From NCBI GenBank assembly GCA_051277445.1, contig JBNMQC010000002.1, positions 83,711-147,710 of the forward strand: a stretch of DNA of 64,000 nt, in the 5' to 3' direction. The position numbers and the translations under genes are program-made. The notes under the pieces are model-generated. The model saw only the letters and a list, made by a program, of their open reading frames with translations. It was not told where the DNA came from and made no database searches. Below, in pieces: positions 23,675 to 32,760 of this stretch. How positions within the stretch are numbered: position 1 is the first letter of the stretch; every line of letters starts with the position of its first letter. Source of the stretch: Bermanella sp051277445 (GTDB lineage Bacteria > Pseudomonadota > Gammaproteobacteria > Pseudomonadales > Oceanobacteraceae).

Positions 23675-23699
23675 CGCAATGAATGAATCATTCATTGCG
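23675..23699. repeat. Perfect 11-bp inverted repeat upstream of a methyltransferase gene
   Basis: CGCAATGAATG and CATTCATTGCG around AAT, 57 bp before the methyltransferase start. There is no T run. It could be an operator for an unidentified regulator or a boundary relic of the cassette region. The rest of 23544-23755 shows nothing else I can support. Confidence 0.5.
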
Positions 23700-23755
23700 T
23701 TGCGGCTAAAATCCAGACAATCTTAATGGGTTATTTTATTGAAAGGTGTGACCCT

Positions 23756-24391
23756 ATGCTGTCTTATGTTGGTGCTTATTTTTACGACAAAATCATGCGG
23801 GCCACGGAAGAAGCCTGTTTAATTGAATGGCGACGGGATTTATTAAAACAGGTGCATGGCCATGTTTTAGAAATCGGCGCGGGCACCGGAGCCAGTTTGG
23901 GGCTTTATCCTCAAAATATGGATATTCAATTACACCTAGCCGAGCCGGATGAGCACATGCGTGCTCAATTAGTGAAAAAGCTGGCCGATTCACATTTTAT
24001 TGATGCAAGGGTGTTGTCTTGCAGTGCCGAGAGCATCGACAGCGAAGACAATATCTATGATTTTGTGTTTGTCTCCTTGGTCTGCTGCTCGGTTAATGAT
24101 GTATCCAAAGCACTGGGGGAAATCAAACGGGTATTGAAACCTAACGGGCGGTTATTGTTTCTAGAACATGTGGCGGCCCCTGAAGGCTCTCAGCGTCGCA
24201 TGTGGCAAAATGTATTGAATGGACCATGGGGCAAACTGGCTGGCAATTGTCACTTAAATCGTGATACCGAAAATAGCTTGCTAGATGCTGGGTTTACGCT
24301 TGAACAGATCACTCGTGAAAGCCTGCGAAAAGCCATGCCCTTAGTGCGCCCAAGTATCCGTGGTGTGGCAACAGTCAGTCAAGCCAGCTAG
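23756..24391 (+). CDS. Class I SAM-dependent methyltransferase
   Basis: A 211-aa methyltransferase of the UbiE/METTL7-like type. The ATG at 23756 has AAAGGTG eight bases upstream; an ATG 30 bp earlier lacks one. Motif I is VLEIGAGTGASLGLYP (about residues 37-52). The acidic motif is LHLAEPDEHM, and the post-motifs are YDFVFVSLVCCSVND and ALGEIKRVLKPNGRLLFLEHVAAP. The C-terminus HLNRDTENSLLDAGFTLEQ resembles small lipid- or thiol-directed methyltransferases. The substrate is unknown. It is the first ordinary chromosomal gene after the cassette array. Confidence 0.82.
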   Translation: MLSYVGAYFYDKIMRATEEACLIEWRRDLLKQVHGHVLEIGAGTGASLGLYPQNMDIQLHLAEPDEHMRAQLVKKLADSHFIDARVLSCSAESIDSEDNIYDFVFVSLVCCSVNDVSKALGEIKRVLKPNGRLLFLEHVAAPEGSQRRMWQNVLNGPWGKLAGNCHLNRDTENSLLDAGFTLEQITRESLRKAMPLVRPSIRGVATVSQAS

Positions 24392-24455
24392 AAACAATCT
24401 ATTCTCAGGCGTTCATCGTACAAGGGTTACCTGTTTTAAATATTAAGGTTTGGGT

Positions 24456-24674
24456 GTGAATAAAATAAACAGTAAAAAATTACGCAACAGTAAGTGGACG
24501 GCCCTTAAACCCACTCATAAAGAAAAGCATTTTTTGATCACTGAGGTTGAGTACGATGAAGAGGGCAATGTGATCGAGTGTATCTTAGAAGCGGTCATGA
24601 CTAAGCGAGAACAAGCCATTGATTGGCGGGACTTAAGTGACGACACTATTTGGGCGCAAGGCTGGAAATATTAA
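24456..24674 (+). CDS. TIGR02450 family Trp-rich small protein
   Basis: A 72-aa protein read from GTG with AAGG upstream. NKINSKKLRNSKWTALKP, then KEKHFLITEVEYDEEGNVIE and EAVMTKREQAIDWRDLSDDTIWAQGWK, fit the small tryptophan-rich family TIGR02450 (DUF2389). Function is unknown; members are short cytoplasmic proteins common in marine gammaproteobacteria. A TTG two codons earlier is an alternative start. Confidence 0.82.
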   Translation: MNKINSKKLRNSKWTALKPTHKEKHFLITEVEYDEEGNVIECILEAVMTKREQAIDWRDLSDDTIWAQGWKY

Positions 24675-24756
24675 TCAGTTGGTAATTATTTAATTCAGGA
24701 TTTTATCCTAATAAAACTTCGTTAAGATACATTAAGTTGATCACGAGCAGATTAAA

Positions 24757-25089
24757 ATGAAACTATTACAGTTACTACTGATTTCGATTCTTCTGATATT
24801 GGGTATTTATACTGGATTGGTGGGGGTGAATCATGGATGGAATTTGATTCCCATTTTTTTTGACAATATTCAAGAGGTTACATGGTCAGGTCAATTTAAT
24901 CTCGACTTCATGTTCTTTTTATTGTTATCGGCTTTATGGACCGCGTGGCGAAATAACTTCACACCTAAAGCCTATGCTTTATCGATAACCGCATTTTTCT
25001 TTGGGATTATGTTTTTAGCTCCCTATCTTTTATGGTTGATTCATCAATCTAAAGGTGATTTAAAAGTTATGTTAGTAGGCAATAAATAA
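24757..25089 (+). CDS. Hypothetical inner-membrane protein
   Basis: A 110-aa protein with three hydrophobic helices (LLQLLLISILLILGIYTGLVG, FMFFLLLSALWTAWRNNF, YALSITAFFFGIMFLAPYLLWLI). The LDFMFFLLLSALWTAWRNNFTPK segment resembles a small uncharacterised membrane family in related bacteria (recollection, not verified). It is monocistronic, followed by a bidirectional terminator shared with ilvE. Function unknown. Confidence 0.65.
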   Translation: MKLLQLLLISILLILGIYTGLVGVNHGWNLIPIFFDNIQEVTWSGQFNLDFMFFLLLSALWTAWRNNFTPKAYALSITAFFFGIMFLAPYLLWLIHQSKGDLKVMLVGNK

Positions 25090-25127
25090 GTTCGCTTAAA
25101 TAAATTATAAATAGATATACTTGAAAC

Positions 25128-25167
25128 AAAAAAACCGCTTATGCCATAAGACATAAGCGGTTTTTTT
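25128..25167. terminator. Bidirectional terminator between the membrane protein gene and ilvE
   Basis: ACCGCTTATG and CATAAGCGGT around eight bases, flanked by seven A on the left and seven T on the right. It serves both converging genes. Confidence 0.92.
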
Positions 25168-25184
25168 ATGGGACTGAGTTGGCT

Positions 25185-26180
25185 TTAAACCTGAGTTAAC
25201 CAACCAAACTTATCTTCTGCGCGACCCCATTGAATATCATTCAAGGCTTGGCGCAGTTTCAATGTGGTTTCGCCCGCTTCGCCTGAACCCACGGTAATTT
25301 CTTCGCCGTTATGAATCAAGGTGCCTACTGGTGTGAGTACCGCAGCGGTACCAGAAAGGGCGGCTTCTGTGCCAGGTTTTTGTGCGCGTTCAATTAATTC
25401 GTCAACGGTGAAGTTGCGTTCGGTGACGGTCATGCCCATGTCGCGTGCGATGGTGAGAATCGAGTCACGGGTGATGCCGTGTAAGAACGAGGCATCCAAT
25501 GCTTTGGTGATGATCTCGTTGCCGTCGATCAAAATAAAGTTAGCCGCACCGGTTTCTTGTACGTCGCCATTAGGGCAGAACAGTACTTGGTCGGCGTTGT
25601 TTTCTTTACGAGCGCGGGCGATTGGGCCTAGTGCGCTGGCGTAGTTGCCGCCGCTTTTAATCATACCCATGTGAGAGGCACAGCGAGCGCCGTTCTCTTC
25701 AAGTAGTAAACGTAATGGTTTAACACCGCCAGCAAAGTAATCGCCTACGGGTGAAAGCAGTACGTATAAAAGCGACGTTTCAGAAGACACGGCCGCTTTG
25801 CCGATGCTTGGTTCGGTGCCAATGTGCGTTGGGCGAATGTACATGGAGCCCGGTGCGCTCGGTACGTCGTTGGCATAGAGTGCAACAATGTCTTTAATCA
25901 TTTGGCTGAGCTGATCTTTGTTGATTTCTGGAAGAAATAACAAGTCCGTGCTTTGAGCCATGCGCTGGATGTTGGCATCCATGCGGAAAATTTTCACGCT
26001 GCCGTCTTCGTGTTTGAAAGCTTTTAAGCCTTCAAAACAGGTGCTTGAGTAATGTAAGACATGGGCGCCTGGGTGCAGAGTTAGAGCGTCTGAGGCGACC
26101 ATGCTGGATGGCGTCCAAGCATGGTTTTCGTATGTTGCTAATGCCATTTTCGGCATGAAAACGGTTCCAAATGCGGCCAT
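25185..26180 (-). CDS. ilvE: Branched-chain amino acid aminotransferase
   Basis: A 331-aa fold-type IV PLP enzyme that interconverts valine, leucine and isoleucine with their 2-keto acids, using glutamate as amino donor. The active-site lysine is in MIKSGGNYASALGP. Upstream GSMYIRPTHIGTEPSIG and the C-terminal QETGAANFILID and LHGITRDSILTIARDMG are class IV signatures. The DALTLHPGAHVLHYSSTCFEGLKAF start places it in the larger, eukaryote-like BCAT branch. It is 79 bp downstream of glnE on the same strand, the arrangement also seen in Pseudomonas. Confidence 0.95.
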   Translation of the reverse strand: MAAFGTVFMPKMALATYENHAWTPSSMVASDALTLHPGAHVLHYSSTCFEGLKAFKHEDGSVKIFRMDANIQRMAQSTDLLFLPEINKDQLSQMIKDIVALYANDVPSAPGSMYIRPTHIGTEPSIGKAAVSSETSLLYVLLSPVGDYFAGGVKPLRLLLEENGARCASHMGMIKSGGNYASALGPIARARKENNADQVLFCPNGDVQETGAANFILIDGNEIITKALDASFLHGITRDSILTIARDMGMTVTERNFTVDELIERAQKPGTEAALSGTAAVLTPVGTLIHNGEEITVGSGEAGETTLKLRQALNDIQWGRAEDKFGWLTQV

Positions 26181-26259
26181 TACCTATTCCTAATCGTGTA
26201 TTCGGGCGACGGGTTAGGACGCCCTTATTCTATTTTGTTTGAGGCAGCTTGTCTGAGTC

Positions 26260-29160
26260 TCATTCAGGCTGCTCAGTGCTGGTAAGCACTGAATTCATAA
26301 TCTGTTGCCAAAGTGTTTTAACCGTGTCGATGTGGGTGGTTAACCCAGCTTGGTCGAGCTCATTGGGGTCTAACAGTAACTTTTGGTTCTGCAAGGCCCG
26401 ACGGTGTGCCAATGAGCGGTAGGCGATATAAGCCTGAATGAGAGCATTACTTTGCTTAGGCTCGATGATGTTATGAGACGCTAAGGTTTCCAGCAGGCGG
26501 ATGTTATCTGTCCATGACAGGAGTGGCGGATACTGTTCGCAGTTGGCCAGTACGAGGTACTGCACTATGAATTCAATATCCACTATGCCGCCAGCATCTT
26601 GCTTAAGCTGAAACTGGGTTTTGCCCACACTTTGGGAGCCAAGATTATCGCGCATTTTTTCGCGCATTTCTCGTACTTCTTGCTGTAGTTGCACGGGATT
26701 TCTGTGTTTCGTGAGGATTTGCTCACGGATTTGTTGATATTTGCCAGCAAGCGCCTGTTCGCCTGTGATGACACGGGCCCGAATGAGGGCTTGGTGCTCC
26801 CATGTCCAAGCTTCTTGCTGTTGGTATTTTTCGAAGGCGTTGACCGATGCCACGATCATGCCACTGGCACCACTTGGGCGCAGGCGCATATCCGCTTCGT
26901 AGAGTTGTCCGGCGCGGGTGGTGGTATTGAGAATGTGGATAAGTCGTTGGCCCATGCGGGTGTAAAATACGCCATTTTCTAATTCGCGATCGCCCTTGGT
27001 GTATTTGTTTGGGGTGCCGTTATGTAGGAACACCATGTCTAGGTCAGAGCCATAGCTGAGTTCGATGCCACCGAGCTTGCCGTAGCCCAGAATCAAAAAC
27101 TCGGGTTCGGTGACGGCTTCCCCTAGGGCATTACTTGGATAGCCGTACTTGTCGACCATTTGCTCCCAAGACATCCACAGGGCACGCTCCAATATGGTTT
27201 CGGCTAGCCAGGTTAAGTGATCACTTACTTTCATTAACGGTAAGGCACCGGTGATGTCACTGGCGGCAATTTGCAGTTTATTTGCACTGGCGTAGTGTCG
27301 AAGGGCATCCATTTGTTCTTCTAGATCAAGTGGGTCGATGCGCAATAAGCGCTGATCCAGATCCGCCACCATGCCTGCTTTGTCGTTGGGGTTATATAAG
27401 TGAGCAGGGTGAAGTAATTCATCCAATAGTAGTGGCGCTTGCGCAATGCTTTTAGCAATCCATGGGCTGGCACCACATAAACGCACCAGTTGCTGCAGAG
27501 CGGCGGGGTTTTCACTTAATAAAACCAAATACGCGGTTCGACGCAAAATGGCTTCTAACAGCGGCACTAGGCGCTCAAGTGTGGACTGGGGTTGTTCACA
27601 TTGCCATAAGGCTTTAAGCAGTAACGGCATGGCTTTGTCTAAGCGTTGTTTGCCGATGGCCTGCATTTTGTTGTCCGCCAGGTCCCGTAATTTTTGTAAG
27701 GTGGCTTGAAGCTCAGGGGTATTAATGGGGTCGATGGATTGTTCATCATCGTGTTGCTGGAACCAGATGTTTTGCCAAACCTCTGTATCGGACTGCTCGT
27801 CCTGTTCATTTTCGTCGGCCACAATGTTTTTAAAATGTAGGCTGACCTTTTCGCGATGCGAGTTAAGTTGCTGCATGAATGCGTCCCAATTTTCGCATTG
27901 CAGGTAACTGGCAATACGAGCTTGGTTAAACTCATCGCTGGGTAAGGTTTGGCTCTGGTCATCGTTTAGACCTTGTATGGCGTGTTCGGTGTCGCGTAAG
28001 AAATGATAGGCGGCCAATAAATCGTTTACCGCATCAAACGGCAAGTATTCGTTTTCTTTTAAATAGTGAAAGACTTTAAAAATATTCGGTTGTTGTAGCT
28101 CCACTTCTTGGCCGCCACGGATAAGCTGAAAAGCTTGCGCGATAAATTCAATCTCGCGGATGCCGCCACTGCCTAGTTTGACGTTATTGGCCAAATTACG
28201 GCGCACCGTTTCTTGGCGAATGCGTGCTTTCATGTCGCGCAGGGATTCAAATGCACTGAAGTCTACATATTTACGATAACTAAATGGGCGCAGTATGGTC
28301 ATTAACTCCTGCACTTGCTGGGCGTCCCCAGTCACTGCGCGGGCTTTAATCATGGCATAACGTTCCCAGTCTCGACCTTGGTCATGGTAATAGTTTTCAA
28401 GGGCGCGAAAGTTCATGGCCAGTGGGCCAGATTGACCATAGGGTCGTAAGCGCATATCGACGCGATAGACAAAGCCATCCTGGGTCACCTTGTCTAAACT
28501 TTGTATTAGCGCCTGGCCAAGCTTAGTGAAGTACTCTTGGTTAGAGATACTTTTCTGCCCATCACCTGCCAGGGTGTCACCGTTTTCACTGAAGGCAAAG
28601 ATTAGGTCAATATCACTCGATAAGTTCAGTTCACCAGCGCCTTGCTTGCCCATGGCAATGACAATTAAAGACTGCGGTTCGCCCGTTTTTTTCGCTACGG
28701 GCTGGCCGTAGCGCAATTGCAGTTTTTGATCTAACCATGCAAGGGCACAGCGAATATGAGTGTCGGCTAAAAAGGAGAGTTCCGTCAGGGTGTCCGGTAA
28801 GGGCGATAAACGGTTTAAGTCACGATGAATCAAACGCATTTGATGCAGTCGGCGCAGCTCTCTTAGCGCTTTATACAGTTCTGATTCATCTTTGCATTGT
28901 TCAAGTTGCTGATTAAATTGACGCTCCACCGTTTCCTGTGACAAGGGTTGGTTAAGGAAATCGTCGCTAAGGAGTTGCAGTGCAATAGCGGGGCACGATT
29001 GAAAACTGGTGAAGACATAATCGCTTAACGTCAGGGTTTTCAGTAACGGCTCGCTTGAGTCGATAGGGCTTAACTGAGGCTGGCTAGTCATGAGAGTGGT
29101 TAACAGGTCGCGGCGTTTTGATGAAAATTCGATTAGACTATCAGGTACCTGAGACCACAT
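26260..29160 (-). CDS. glnE: Bifunctional glutamine synthetase adenylyltransferase/deadenylase
   Basis: A 966-aa enzyme that adds AMP to, and removes it from, glutamine synthetase in response to PII. Two nucleotidyltransferase domains are visible. The N-terminal one (adenylyl-removing) has ELNLSSDIDLIFAF around residue 180; the C-terminal one (adenylylating) has GGIELSYGSDLDMVFLH around residue 700. Between them is the linker that binds PII. DMRLRPYGQSGP and DMRLRPSGASGM follow the two active sites as expected. Length is within the usual 940-990 range. It precedes ilvE and diverges from the K+ channel gene. Confidence 0.96.
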   Translation of the reverse strand: MWSQVPDSLIEFSSKRRDLLTTLMTSQPQLSPIDSSEPLLKTLTLSDYVFTSFQSCPAIALQLLSDDFLNQPLSQETVERQFNQQLEQCKDESELYKALRELRRLHQMRLIHRDLNRLSPLPDTLTELSFLADTHIRCALAWLDQKLQLRYGQPVAKKTGEPQSLIVIAMGKQGAGELNLSSDIDLIFAFSENGDTLAGDGQKSISNQEYFTKLGQALIQSLDKVTQDGFVYRVDMRLRPYGQSGPLAMNFRALENYYHDQGRDWERYAMIKARAVTGDAQQVQELMTILRPFSYRKYVDFSAFESLRDMKARIRQETVRRNLANNVKLGSGGIREIEFIAQAFQLIRGGQEVELQQPNIFKVFHYLKENEYLPFDAVNDLLAAYHFLRDTEHAIQGLNDDQSQTLPSDEFNQARIASYLQCENWDAFMQQLNSHREKVSLHFKNIVADENEQDEQSDTEVWQNIWFQQHDDEQSIDPINTPELQATLQKLRDLADNKMQAIGKQRLDKAMPLLLKALWQCEQPQSTLERLVPLLEAILRRTAYLVLLSENPAALQQLVRLCGASPWIAKSIAQAPLLLDELLHPAHLYNPNDKAGMVADLDQRLLRIDPLDLEEQMDALRHYASANKLQIAASDITGALPLMKVSDHLTWLAETILERALWMSWEQMVDKYGYPSNALGEAVTEPEFLILGYGKLGGIELSYGSDLDMVFLHNGTPNKYTKGDRELENGVFYTRMGQRLIHILNTTTRAGQLYEADMRLRPSGASGMIVASVNAFEKYQQQEAWTWEHQALIRARVITGEQALAGKYQQIREQILTKHRNPVQLQQEVREMREKMRDNLGSQSVGKTQFQLKQDAGGIVDIEFIVQYLVLANCEQYPPLLSWTDNIRLLETLASHNIIEPKQSNALIQAYIAYRSLAHRRALQNQKLLLDPNELDQAGLTTHIDTVKTLWQQIMNSVLTSTEQPE

Positions 29161-29474
29161 GTGGCGCTTCCTTATTGATGTGCGATGTATAACTAGTAGA
29201 TTAATCCTCTTAGGTCTATGACGCCAGTATCCTGAGGGGATTTACGCATGAAAAGGAATGTGTTGCTTGTTCTTAATTTGCCATTTTTGGCTATTGTAAG
29301 TGCTTAATAGGGAGCGTTGGCGATTGAACAGGGCTTCGTGCTTAATCATTTTCGTGTACGCCTATCAATGGTGACGGTCTTTCATTGATAATAGCTGGCA
29401 TATATTCTGTTTTAAACTTGAGGGCCCATTGGGCATTGTGCCATAGTGGAAACTCATATTCGTTATGACATCTT
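29161..29474. other. Intergenic region between glnE and the K+ channel gene
   Basis: 314 bp holding the divergent promoters of the two genes. A 19-codon open frame near 29249 (MKRNVLLVLNLPFLAIVSA) has an upstream GAGGGG but is too short to support. I see no clear hairpin, operator or RNA gene here. Confidence 0.4.
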
Positions 29475-30644
29475 ATGAAAATTTTACCGTTTAAAAACAC
29501 CGATGAGCCCCATTTAAATCATGCGTTAGTGGGTTCGGATGCGCGTATTTTGCGAAAGATTAAGCGTACTTTGCTGACCGTCTTGAGCTTAATGATCTTG
29601 CATGTGCTTGCTATGATAGGGTTTGAATCGCTCTCTCCATGGCAAGCGGTCTGGTTGACCCTCACGACTATTACAACGGTGGGATACGGTGACTTGAGTG
29701 CCAAGACCATGGCAGGGCAAGCATCCACCATTATTTTAATTTTTATGGCGGCCATTACCTTGGTCACTTTTCTCGTGCGAGATTATGTGGATTACCGCAT
29801 CGCACGCAACGAACGTATTCGCTCAGGTTTATGGGATTGGAACATGGATAACCACATACTGATAATTAATGCCCCTAAGTATAATGCCGACCAGTTCTTT
29901 CAGCGTTTGGTGACTCAAATCCGTGAAGATGATGATTATCAGCATGTGGATATCTTGCTGTTAAATACAGAATTCAGCGGTGGTTTGTCCGCGCAATTAA
30001 AAGATTTGGGTGTGCGTCATGTTCTGGGTAACGGTAACAATAATGAAGACCTTGCCCGCGCCGAGGCGACCCGCGCCAAACATATTTTTGTGCTGGCCCG
30101 TGACGAATACCATGCGGACAGCGACAGTATCAGTTTTGATATTGTGCATCGTTTGAGCGAACTAGGACTGGCCCACATAACCTTGGTGGAATGTGTGGTG
30201 GATGCAAACCGCAAGCGCATGTTTGAATTAGATATAAAATCCATTTTGCGTCCTATTCGCTCATACCCAGAAATACTTGTACGGGCCATGGATGCGCCGG
30301 GCAGTGAAGTGGTCATAGAAGATATGTTCACGCGTAAAGATGATCACCCAGAGCGTTATAGTATTTGGTTAGAAGGTGAAAACTGGGCGGATGTGGTGGC
30401 AGCCATGTTAAGAGCCGGTGTGGGTACGCCCATGGCTTTTATAAATAAAGATGGCGATATTACGGTTCATCCTAGGGGCGATGTGCGCGTTTATGCACAA
30501 AGCTTGATTATCTTGGTGAAAAGCGACCAAGTGCCCACGCAAGAAGATGTGACGAATGCGTTTCAGCATGAGTTCCAAAAATTTGCAGTGGAGCCTGATG
30601 CGCAATTGAACAGACCGCCTTCAGCACCGACTAGTGATCAATAA
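29475..30644 (+). CDS. Voltage-independent K+ channel with RCK/TrkA-N regulatory domain
   Basis: A 389-aa two-helix potassium channel. The first helix is about residues 30-52, then the pore loop AVWLTLTTITTVGYGDLSA with the K+ selectivity filter TVGYGD, and the second helix ASTIILIFMAAITLVTFL. A cytoplasmic RCK-type Rossmann domain follows (HILIINAPKYNADQF, HVLGNGNNNEDLARAEATRAKHIFVLA), which in relatives binds nucleotides or ions to gate the pore. The C-terminal part reads NWADVVAAMLRAGVGTPMAFI. The ATG has no good ribosome site and nearby alternatives are out of frame. Monocistronic. Confidence 0.9.
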   Translation: MKILPFKNTDEPHLNHALVGSDARILRKIKRTLLTVLSLMILHVLAMIGFESLSPWQAVWLTLTTITTVGYGDLSAKTMAGQASTIILIFMAAITLVTFLVRDYVDYRIARNERIRSGLWDWNMDNHILIINAPKYNADQFFQRLVTQIREDDDYQHVDILLLNTEFSGGLSAQLKDLGVRHVLGNGNNNEDLARAEATRAKHIFVLARDEYHADSDSISFDIVHRLSELGLAHITLVECVVDANRKRMFELDIKSILRPIRSYPEILVRAMDAPGSEVVIEDMFTRKDDHPERYSIWLEGENWADVVAAMLRAGVGTPMAFINKDGDITVHPRGDVRVYAQSLIILVKSDQVPTQEDVTNAFQHEFQKFAVEPDAQLNRPPSAPTSDQ

Positions 30645-30677
30645 ATACAGCGCTGTTTATTCAAGTGTTCTAAAGAA

Positions 30678-30706
30678 AAAAAAGCCGATCAATGATCGGC
30701 TTTTTT
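30678..30706. terminator. Rho-independent terminator after the K+ channel gene
   Basis: GCCGATC and GATCGGC around AAT, with A and T runs on both sides, so it can also serve the convergent GNAT gene. Confidence 0.92.
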
Positions 30707-30727
30707 ATGCGTATATAAGTGTGAGGT

Positions 30728-31231
30728 TTAAGAATCAGACGCTTCTTGTTCGGTTTTATAATGCACAAAGCCGCGCGCCTCATAGTTTGCTTTTGCACTT
30801 GGGTGATCCAGTGTGCAAGTGTGCAGCCAAACGCGCTTTGTATTTGGCAGTGCCCAGGCTTGTTCAAGTGCATAGGTAAGCATGTAACCGCCCATGCCTT
30901 TGCCGACAAACTCCGGTGTTAAACCAAAGTACACCAGCTCCACATCACCGTTGGCCTGTTGTTGCATTTCGAAATAACCGGCAATGGCACCTTTGTAATG
31001 GGCAACCCAGGTATGCAGGTTAGGGTCATTGATGTAGCTCTGCCATTGCTCGTCGGATTCGCTTAATTTATCCGTCCAAGTATAAGGTGCGCCCACATAA
31101 CTGTATAAGAATTTGTTCAAGGCCCACTGTTTTATTTCACAATATCGTATGTCCAAGCCTTCTATCGCAGGTTTGCCTTTAACCTGCTCAGGGCTGTTCA
31201 TTTCTAGATAAAAAACATCGATATTAGACAT
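30728..31231 (-). CDS. GNAT family N-acetyltransferase
   Basis: A 167-aa GNAT-fold protein. The acetyl-CoA loop is visible as LTPEFVGKGMGGYMLTYALEQAW (Q/GxGxG/A type, about residues 107-129), preceded by the beta strand DVELVYFGL. The C-terminal HTCTLDHPSAKANYEARGFVHYK is a GNAT ending. The N-terminal YVGAPYTWTDKL suggests a specific subfamily I cannot name. The substrate, small molecule or protein, is unknown. Confidence 0.87.
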   Translation of the reverse strand: MSNIDVFYLEMNSPEQVKGKPAIEGLDIRYCEIKQWALNKFLYSYVGAPYTWTDKLSESDEQWQSYINDPNLHTWVAHYKGAIAGYFEMQQQANGDVELVYFGLTPEFVGKGMGGYMLTYALEQAWALPNTKRVWLHTCTLDHPSAKANYEARGFVHYKTEQEASDS

Positions 31232-31328
31232 GGGTTACTCTTGCTGACGGGAACGAATTAGGGGCTATGATAAGACAATGGACGGCCGTGTAAATACGGC
31301 CGGTGAGTTATTGCCATGTTGATCAGGT

Positions 31329-32549
31329 TTATGCTTGTTGCGCATTTGACTGGGTGTTCATGCGCAACCAAACGATTAACCCTAGGGTGATGCCGCTACA
31401 CAGAATGAAGCCAAAAATCAGCGGCATGACAGTGCCATCATAATGTTGCCCAACATAAGTGCCCACCACCACCGATATTAGCGTTTGCACCGTACTGATG
31501 ACGGATGTGGCGACGCCGGCAATGTGACCAAGTGGGTGTACCGCCAGTGAATTGAAATTGCCAAATAAGATACCAAAACAGAAAAAAGTACTAAGCATGT
31601 ACAACATGAAGCTCAATAATCCTGGATTTTCATTGACCATTTCAGCGTAGATAAAAAATATAATAGAGGTGCTAAAAACAACCGCTAATGCACCAATGCA
31701 TAACGTTTGCATGGGTATCTTCATGACCAGTTTAGAGTTGGCGAATGAAGAAAAGCCGATGGCCAAAGCCAGCGCACCAAAATACAAAGAGAACAAGTCT
31801 CCGGTGCCATACTGCACTTGTAGAATCTGTTGAGACGAGCTGAGGTAGCCCACAAATGCACCAAACATAATGCCCGCCGCCAATGTATAGGTACGCGCCT
31901 CAGGGTGTTTGATGGTCTCGATCATGCCGCGCTTGATATTGGTTAACGAAAACGGAGCGCGTTTCTCTATCGCTAAAGTTTCATCTTGTCGGGTATGCAA
32001 CCAAATGGCACTGGAAAGAGCCACAACAAACAAAACCACAAAAATAGAGTGCCAGTCAGCAAACAATAAAATCAGCTGGCCAACAGATGGCGCCAAGGCG
32101 GGCACCATAATAAATACCATCATAATTAATGACATAATCTTTGCCATTTCTTTGCCGTCATACTTATCGCGCATCATAGCAATGGTGACCACGCGACACG
32201 CCGCTGCGCCAAACCCTTGAAGGACACGGCCGATGAGCATGTGGTCAAAGTCTTGGGCAAAAATAGAAATTAAACAGCCAATTAAAAAGATGCCAATGCC
32301 AAGATAGATGGCTTTTTTACGGCCGAACGAATCGGAAATGGGACCATAAATGATTAATCCAAAAGCCATGCCCAAAAAGACACTGGAGATAATCAGCTGG
32401 CTATCGTTTGCATTGGCCACATTTAAATCTTGGCCAATAATACCAAGGGCGGGCAGCATGGCATCAATGGACAAGGCAACCATAGACATGAGCGCAGCCA
32501 TTAAGGCGATGAATTCCAAGCGCCCCATGGGCTTTGTAATCTTAGACAT
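31329..32549 (-). CDS. Bcr/CflA family MFS drug efflux transporter
   Basis: A 406-aa major facilitator with 12 predicted helices. The N-terminus LEFIALMAALMSMVALSIDAMLPAL and the loop 2-3 motif YGPISDSFGRKKAIYLGIGIF (MFS motif A) identify the 12-helix DHA1 group. LIGRVLQGFGAAACRVVTIAMMRD is typical of Bcr/CflA proteins, which export bicyclomycin, chloramphenicol-like drugs or peptides. The natural substrate is unknown. It stands alone and diverges from the zinc-related locus. Confidence 0.9.
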   Translation of the reverse strand: MSKITKPMGRLEFIALMAALMSMVALSIDAMLPALGIIGQDLNVANANDSQLIISSVFLGMAFGLIIYGPISDSFGRKKAIYLGIGIFLIGCLISIFAQDFDHMLIGRVLQGFGAAACRVVTIAMMRDKYDGKEMAKIMSLIMMVFIMVPALAPSVGQLILLFADWHSIFVVLFVVALSSAIWLHTRQDETLAIEKRAPFSLTNIKRGMIETIKHPEARTYTLAAGIMFGAFVGYLSSSQQILQVQYGTGDLFSLYFGALALAIGFSSFANSKLVMKIPMQTLCIGALAVVFSTSIIFFIYAEMVNENPGLLSFMLYMLSTFFCFGILFGNFNSLAVHPLGHIAGVATSVISTVQTLISVVVGTYVGQHYDGTVMPLIFGFILCSGITLGLIVWLRMNTQSNAQQA

Positions 32550-32702
32550 AAAAAAACTCGAAGGTGTTGAACAAGCTTAGATGAAACTTGGGGCAGGGGA
32601 GTAAAACATATTTAAAGCCATATCGTCAGTCCAAGGCTTAGGACAGACTATTGCAGCGATGCAGGCGGATATGGCCATTTGTCATAGCTTGGCGGTTTGT
32701 AC

Positions 32703-32719
32703 AAATGTTTACATATAAC
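32703..32719. promoter_or_regulatory. Zur-like box upstream of the zinc receptor locus
   Basis: AAATGTTTACATATAAC resembles the Zur consensus GAAATGTTATAnTATAACATTTC. The AAATGTT half and the TATAAC half are kept; the three central bases and the outer right arm deviate. It lies just upstream of a promoter-like element and ahead of a ZnuD-like receptor, which supports zinc control. Assigned by eye. Confidence 0.45.
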
Positions 32720-32731
32720 CCAACTTTCAGA

Positions 32732-32760
32732 TTGAAGCGGTAGATGACAAATCGTATCAT
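32732..32760 (+). promoter_or_regulatory. Sigma-70-type promoter of the zinc receptor locus
   Basis: TTGAAG and TATCAT separated by 17 bp. Transcription would begin near 32767, inside the 5' end of the longest reading frame of the small protein, so its true start may be the ATG at 32768 or 32813 instead of 32744. Confidence 0.5.

Noticed and set aside
29249..29308. 19-codon frame MKRNVLLVLNLPFLAIVSA in the glnE-channel gap
   Set aside because: It has a GAGGGG upstream but is too short and without recognisable context to support as a gene.
31284..31301. Hairpin GGCCGT...ACGGCC between the efflux pump and GNAT genes
   Set aside because: Short stem with no T run in either direction; not convincing as a terminator.
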